From Spirochaetales bacterium (GTDB lineage Bacteria > Spirochaetota > Spirochaetia > DSM-27196 > SLST01): DNA of 8,345 nucleotides. A program made the translations under genes and the position numbers. Positions 4,622 to 8,345 of this stretch are shown here, piece by piece. Positions within the stretch are counted from its first letter, which is position 1; every line of letters starts with the position of its first letter. The notes beneath the pieces were generated by a model, which was not told the DNA's origin, did not search any database, and worked only from the letters and a program-made list of their open reading frames with translations. The stretch covers positions 1 to 8,345 of the forward strand of contig JANQQY010000579.1 in NCBI GenBank assembly GCA_028284845.1, written 5' to 3'.

Positions 4622-6646
4622 ATGTCGTCCAGCTCGGATGCGCTGAAGATCGTACAATCATTGGTCAAGCGAACTCGGAGCGCGCGGTTAGCCTATCCCG
4701 CGCTGGTCTCGTACGCCGAGAAGTACCTCGCCCGCGCCGCCGACGAAGACCCTTCGCTCGAGGATTTTGCCGATAACTGCACCAATATGATGACCGCCTA
4801 TCTCGTAGAACTGGAGAAAGACGGCAAAGTCGACCTCCAGTACGACAACGGCGCCATCACCCAAGTCCACTACCCGGATTACTACCCTGCCCTCGTCCGC
4901 ACGGTCTTCCAACGAATCGACGAACAGCCGGATCGACCGTTCCCCACCGATGACACTATGCCGATCGGCATTCCCGCGGAGATCGTGCGTCCGGTTGATG
5001 TGAAGACGGAGTTTGTGCGGTGGATCGCAAAGGCGCGCGAGGCAGAAAAGCACGACGTCTTGCGTCTGATGTTTCCGGACGGAGTCCACTCGGCGCTCAT
5101 ATCGACCGATCTCATCCCGAGAAAGATGGCGAAGATCTGTGTTCAGAAGATTCGAACCTACCTTCGCAGCGAACGAAACGCGGGATACATGCGGAGCAAG
5201 CTCGCATCGATCTTCCGACAGCGCGAGATGGCGATGAAGGACATGCTCTCAAGTATCCTGACAACACCTGATCAGGCCCTGCGCACGGTGTTCGAGCCGA
5301 CCGACTTCACCTTCCATTTCTGGACACAGCTTTCCAGCACCATCATCAAAGAGTACAGCACCAAAAAAGACAAACTCACGGAGGAACACGGCTATTGCCA
5401 GGCGGCCTACCTCCTGGGCTACTACAACGTCCACCACAGAGGTGTTCAGCAGCGCAGTAGAGATCGAGAAACCGCGCTTCGCCAATTGGAAAATCAACTA
5501 CGAAAGAAGCCCTACGTCTTCACAATTAGCGATATCCACGGATTCAAGGACAAGCGCGGGGTTGCACTCACGAAGAAGTACTCAGTTGACGATGTAAATC
5601 GGTTTATCGCCGACCAGATCAAGCCGGGGGAGGACCAGGCGCTGCCGCGCATGGTCCGAATACGATCTACGGACGGACAGGAGTACTACGTCTACCGCGA
5701 CTACATCCCGTCGGTGACCGTTGAGCACGTGTTCACGGCGCGAAAGGAACTCCGAGACCACTACGTTGAGTCGTGGAAGAGCGCGATGCAACGCAACAAG
5801 CGCTTGCCCGAGATGACCGACGACCCCGCCTTTGCTAAATCGGTCGACACCGAACTCCAACGATCGGATCCGCTGCTCCATACGCTCCTCAACTACAATC
5901 TGCTCTACCTGGCTCGCCAGGAAGGCAACGTTTCAGGCGATCTGGAAGTCGAGTTGAACGAGATATTCCATCCAAAGGAGCCTCGACTTCGGCCTACACC
6001 GGCCATCCTGAACCTGGAACGGAAGAAGCTCTACAGCGATGCTCGCCTGCTGCTCCCCTTCTGGCAGGCGATCCCGTTACTGAGTTCGTTCGTCGCCTTT
6101 ATCAAGCGAGTCTTCATGGGCGTTTCAGAAGACGAACGACTCGCCCGAGAGGAACGAAAGGCGAAGCGGAAATCCCCCACGCGATCACCGGCACTCTCCG
6201 CCTCCTCCTCAGGAGCTCCTGCCGGAGCAACGACAGTTCGCTACAGTCCTGACGGGAGCGGGATGTCCGACGCCCCTTCGCCGACCAGCAGTGGTTCGTC
6301 GCGTCGGGCACAACAGGCTCGCTTCAAGGACGCCGTTCGAAACCTGCAGAAGGAGTATGTGCGGCCGGGCTCCACGCCGGAACGCACTCTCACAGAGCTC
6401 GCCGACCGGTGGAATCCCCTGCTCGACGTGGTGGCTAAAGAGAATCTGGTCGAGGACGTCAACAGCCTCTCACGCGACTTCCTTCGAAGGATGAAGGTGA
6501 GCTTCCGGATGATCCCACCAACTCGGGACCGAGTGAACGAATGGGCCGACAGCCTCGTTCAGGCCGACGCCTTCTCGCAGATTCGGCGAATCGACGACCT
6601 GAAAGAGTACATAAAACTCTACATGCTCACACTTCTGGGGAAGTAA
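4622..6646 (+). CDS. Conserved-looking 674-aa protein of unknown function
   Basis: I do not recognise this protein. From the ATG at 4622 it is 674 residues. Residues 1-470 look like a large, mostly helical globular region with many charged residues and no signal peptide. It contains no Walker A, helicase, protease or nuclease motif that I can find. Near 271-320 lies a basic helix followed by PYVFTISDIHGFKDKRG and a predicted mixed segment. At about 474-500 is a hydrophobic, aromatic stretch (LLLPFWQAIPLLSSFVAFIK) that could be one membrane or membrane-surface helix, then a basic patch (EERKAKRK). Residues about 510-563 are a Ser/Pro/Ala-rich, likely disordered linker. Residues 564-674 form a compact helical domain ending LKEYIKLYMLTLLGK. 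The frame also allows ATG at 4580, adding 14 residues, but those resemble spacer DNA. GGGAG lies only one base before ATG 4622, too close for a normal ribosome site. Its end is one base from the exonuclease stop. Codon use matches the neighbours, so it looks like a resident gene. Confidence 0.8.
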   Translation: MSSSSDALKIVQSLVKRTRSARLAYPALVSYAEKYLARAADEDPSLEDFADNCTNMMTAYLVELEKDGKVDLQYDNGAITQVHYPDYYPALVRTVFQRIDEQPDRPFPTDDTMPIGIPAEIVRPVDVKTEFVRWIAKAREAEKHDVLRLMFPDGVHSALISTDLIPRKMAKICVQKIRTYLRSERNAGYMRSKLASIFRQREMAMKDMLSSILTTPDQALRTVFEPTDFTFHFWTQLSSTIIKEYSTKKDKLTEEHGYCQAAYLLGYYNVHHRGVQQRSRDRETALRQLENQLRKKPYVFTISDIHGFKDKRGVALTKKYSVDDVNRFIADQIKPGEDQALPRMVRIRSTDGQEYYVYRDYIPSVTVEHVFTARKELRDHYVESWKSAMQRNKRLPEMTDDPAFAKSVDTELQRSDPLLHTLLNYNLLYLARQEGNVSGDLEVELNEIFHPKEPRLRPTPAILNLERKKLYSDARLLLPFWQAIPLLSSFVAFIKRVFMGVSEDERLAREERKAKRKSPTRSPALSASSSGAPAGATTVRYSPDGSGMSDAPSPTSSGSSRRAQQARFKDAVRNLQKEYVRPGSTPERTLTELADRWNPLLDVVAKENLVEDVNSLSRDFLRRMKVSFRMIPPTRDRVNEWADSLVQADAFSQIRRIDDLKEYIKLYMLTLLGK

Positions 6647-6647
6647 G

Positions 6648-7214
6648 CTACGCCAAGACTTCCTTCAGCTCGAGTTCACCCATAAAGGCGAGCTCGTCCA
6701 CACATTGGCCAAAGAGGCGCATGCACATAATCGCATCATCAAGTGCGCGGTGCGCGCGGTTGGGTGGGAGCCCCAACTCGGCGGCCAAATTCTGGAGCCC
6801 ATAGCTCTTCCGCTTTGGAAACGCCTTGATGGCCAGGGTTTGGGTATCGACGATTGGGTTCGAAATCTCGCCGAGTCCGAGACTCGAGACCGCGGCACGA
6901 AGGAAGCCCACGTCAAAGGGAGCGTTGTGAGCCATTATCACCGCGTCCCCAATGAAGCTCACGAACTCGGGAACGACCTCGTCGACAGCGGGTTCGTTCG
7001 CCACCTTTTCGTCGGTGATACCACTCACGGCTGCCGCCTCGGCGCTGATTGGGATCCCGGGATTCGCGAGCCGCTCGAACTCGCCGACGATCGTCCCAGC
7101 ATGAAATCGAACCGCTCCGAACTCGCAGATCCGATCACTCGTTGGATAGAGCCCGGTCGTCTCGAAGTCAATGGCCACAAACGTCACTTCGCTTACTGGT
7201 AGTGTCAGGTCCAC
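6648..7214 (-). CDS. Stand-alone DEDDh 3'-5' exonuclease, DnaQ-like
   Basis: This 188-residue protein is a single exonuclease domain of the DNA polymerase III epsilon type. All catalytic residues are present: ExoI VAIDFETTG with D16 and E18, ExoII AHNAPFDVGFL with D101, and ExoIII HRALDDA with H155 and D160. These bind two metal ions and hydrolyse DNA or RNA from the 3' end. The protein stops soon after ExoIII and has no clear polymerase-binding tail, no GIY-YIG domain and no helicase domain. It could be a proofreading subunit, a repair nuclease or an RNase T-like enzyme; sequence alone does not decide. The GTG start at 7214 is supported by AAGGGG with a five-base spacer. It converges with the 674-aa gene, one base between stops, and diverges from the 92-aa gene, 22 bases between starts. 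Confidence 0.93.
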   Translation of the reverse strand: MDLTLPVSEVTFVAIDFETTGLYPTSDRICEFGAVRFHAGTIVGEFERLANPGIPISAEAAAVSGITDEKVANEPAVDEVVPEFVSFIGDAVIMAHNAPFDVGFLRAAVSSLGLGEISNPIVDTQTLAIKAFPKRKSYGLQNLAAELGLPPNRAHRALDDAIMCMRLFGQCVDELAFMGELELKEVLA

Positions 7215-7230
7215 GGATTCCCCTTATTGT
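7202..7230 (+). promoter_or_regulatory. Predicted promoter of the 92-aa gene
   Basis: GTGTCA (7202-7207, four of six), a 17-bp spacer and TATTGT (7225-7230, four of six) end six bases before the ATG at 7237. The predicted start of transcription coincides with the ATG. The -35 box lies within the first codons of the exonuclease gene on the other strand. Confidence 0.4.
7220..7225 (-). promoter_or_regulatory. Shine-Dalgarno site of the exonuclease gene
   Basis: AAGGGG on the minus strand lies five bases before GTG 7212-7214 and fixes that start. The site touches the -10 box of the divergent 92-aa gene at base 7225, so the exonuclease promoter must lie further right, inside the 92-aa reading frame. 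I could not identify it. Confidence 0.65.
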
Positions 7231-7236
7231 TCTGGT

Positions 7237-7515
7237 ATGTCGCTCGACGCCCTACTCGAGGAGCACGATCTCGTCCTTGATGACATCCGCTGGTACCTCG
7301 CGTCAAGAATCACCGAAAGCCTTCTGACGCATTCGGAGAATCCTGAAGAGATCACGCGCCGTATCTGGTCCGGATCCCTTGAAGCGGAACTCTACAACAT
7401 GGAAGAGCGCTTTCTTGCAGACCTCGAGGATCAGCTGGAACGAGGTCTGCTCGACGAGCAGGCTGCTCGTGAACACTTCAGCACCGCGAGAATGCTCAAG
7501 ATGCGCCGGCGCTAG
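7237..7515 (+). CDS. Small acidic helical protein, function unknown
   Basis: The product is 92 residues, soluble, without signal peptide or cysteine. It is predicted nearly all helical: residues 4-32 (LEEHDLVLDDIRWYLASRIT), 35-48 (NPEEITRRIWSG) and 49-82 (EAELYNMEERFLADLEDQLE). It ends in a basic tail, RMLKMRRR. The acidic body and basic end suggest protein binding rather than an enzyme; I recognise no family. The frame is open from 7171, but the upstream part is antisense to the exonuclease start. The ATG at 7237 fits the promoter position and the start of the helical pattern. There is no Shine-Dalgarno site. Its last 20 bases overlap the 3' end of the phosphohexomutase gene on the other strand. 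Codon use and composition (charged residues in a heptad-like spacing) support a real gene. Confidence 0.68.
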   Translation: MSLDALLEEHDLVLDDIRWYLASRITESLLTHSENPEEITRRIWSGSLEAELYNMEERFLADLEDQLERGLLDEQAAREHFSTARMLKMRRR

Positions 7516-8345
7516 CGATCTGCTCTTCCACCCACGCTTCAATCGCCGCCAATTGAGTCCGAACCGCCTCCCGCGCCTCTGAGAGGGCAGTGCCCGGCGC
7601 CGACGAAACAGATGCGTAGAACTTGATCTTCGGTTCCGTCCCTGACGGTCGTGCGCTTACCACCGTCCCGTCGGTCAGAATGAACTGAAGAACATTGGAG
7701 GCAGGGAGGTCGATATCTTTCTCGCGGCCGCCGCCCTGGACATCAATCGTCTCGTGACTCTGGAAGTCCTTGATGGTTGCCACCACAACCCCACCAATCT
7801 CACGCGGCGCATTCTCGCGTAGGCTCTTCATCAGGTTGGCCATGATCGACGTACCGCTCTGACCTTTGAAGTAGCGGGAGATCTGAATCTCCTCGTAATA
7901 GCCAAATTCGGCCCAGATCTCCTCCAAGCGCCCAAGAACGCTCTTGCCCTGACTGACATGGAAGAGGGCCATCTCAGCGGTGAGAACGGCAGCGGTAATC
8001 GCATCCTTGTCCCGGACCTCGCGCCCGATCAGATAGCCGTAGCTCTCCTCACCACCGCTCACGTAGACGCCCTCGTCCTCGTGCTCGTCAAGGTGGCGCA
8101 TAACGGTCGCAATGTGTTTGAAGCCGGTCAGTGTATCTACGACGCGCGCGCCAAGCTTCTCGGCGACAACGCGTTGCAGTTCGGTTGTGACGATCGTCTT
8201 CACAAAGACCGGCTTCTCCGGCAGGGTACCCGTCTCTCGCTTTCCACTCAGGATGTAATCGGCGAGGAGCACACCGAGCTGATTCCCGGTTACAAGCTGA
8301 TAGCCCTCTGGCCCGGGGAGTGCTATGCCCAGGCGATCAGAGTCC
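7496..8345 (-). CDS. Phosphohexomutase (phosphoglucomutase/phosphomannomutase family), C-terminal part
   Basis: The visible 282 residues are the C-terminal half of an alpha-D-phosphohexomutase, which moves phosphate between C1 and C6 of glucose or mannose phosphates through a phosphoserine. The first visible residues, DSDRLG, are the end of the metal-binding loop (usually DPDADR), encoded right at the window edge. Next come VTGNQLGVLLADYIL, the sugar-specificity loop VSGGEESYGYL (about 94-105 of the fragment), and the phosphate-binding loop ARPSGTEPKIKFY (about 231-243) in domain 4. The GGEESYG form and about 280 residues after the metal loop fit the long PgcA-like phosphoglucomutase/phosphomannomutase group of about 550-600 residues rather than the shorter ManB or GlmM group. 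The active-site serine and the start are outside the window. The internal GTG at 8272 is in the middle of the protein and is not a start. It would feed glycogen, wall or lipid sugar synthesis. Confidence 0.93.
   Translation of the reverse strand, partial: DSDRLGIALPGPEGYQLVTGNQLGVLLADYILSGKRETGTLPEKPVFVKTIVTTELQRVVAEKLGARVVDTLTGFKHIATVMRHLDEHEDEGVYVSGGEESYGYLIGREVRDKDAITAAVLTAEMALFHVSQGKSVLGRLEEIWAEFGYYEEIQISRYFKGQSGTSIMANLMKSLRENAPREIGGVVVATIKDFQSHETIDVQGGGREKDIDLPASNVLQFILTDGTVVSARPSGTEPKIKFYASVSSAPGTALSEAREAVRTQLAAIEAWVEEQIASAGAS

Noticed and set aside
7171..7236. Longer start (ATG 7171) for the 92-aa protein
   Set aside because: The extra 22 residues are antisense to the exonuclease start and Ser/Thr-rich, unlike the helical body. 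The predicted promoter lies downstream of that ATG.
1..8345. CRISPR arrays, defence systems, mobile elements or phage genes
   Set aside because: I found no spaced direct repeats, transposase or integrase motifs, terminal inverted repeats or toxin-antitoxin pairs. Apart from the sanA end, the region reads as ordinary chromosome.

Overview
This window is a compact bacterial chromosomal segment, roughly 55-60% GC by eye. It encodes nine proteins, one of them cut by the right edge, and one tRNA. No CRISPR array, insertion sequence, integrase, rRNA or phage gene is visible. A spirochaete, probably a free-living member of Spirochaetales, is my best guess. The reasons are a very short PUR-domain protein of the kind best studied in Borrelia, a lipoprotein with the relaxed lipobox typical of spirochaetes, and an overall gene set that fits. 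This assignment is inference, not proof.

Left part (1-2413). A PUR-domain nucleic-acid-binding protein is read leftward from 316. A tRNA-Gly(TCC) is read rightward at 392-462. Their two predicted promoters stand back to back, with -35 boxes on either side of a 10-bp palindrome. After the tRNA come a YqgE/AlgH-family protein and a 12-TM APC-superfamily amino acid permease. These two are nine bases apart and probably co-transcribed.

Middle part (2366-4556). A leftward three-gene unit runs from a strong promoter (TTGACA, 18-bp spacer, TAGAAT): a lipoprotein with a Pro/Glu/Asp-rich stalk, an exported HEAT-repeat-like protein, and a SanA/YdcF-family membrane-anchored protein. All three are predicted to be exported or membrane-bound, so the unit looks like an envelope operon. 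The 3' end of sanA carries a degenerate 19-bp triplication. Just beyond the present stop, in another frame, the family's usual C-terminal PR-(Y/F)-L-G tail can still be read. The gene therefore appears truncated by a repeat-driven frameshift.

Right part (4580-8345). A large rightward protein of about 674 residues, which I do not recognise, is followed tail to tail after one base by a stand-alone DEDDh 3'-5' exonuclease (DnaQ-like). A 92-residue acidic helical protein of unknown function diverges from the exonuclease. Its 3' end overlaps by 20 bp the end of a leftward phosphohexomutase (phosphoglucomutase/phosphomannomutase type), whose N-terminal half lies outside the window.

The most interesting non-coding pattern concerns gene starts. 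Four genes that begin a transcription unit (PUR protein, lipoprotein, 674-aa protein, 92-aa protein) lack a convincing Shine-Dalgarno site. Instead each has a -10-like hexamer only 6-9 bases before its ATG, so the mRNA would begin at or within a few bases of the start codon. The internal or second genes (permease, HEAT protein), yqgE and the exonuclease have ordinary Shine-Dalgarno sites. This suggests leaderless or near-leaderless transcription of lead genes in this organism.
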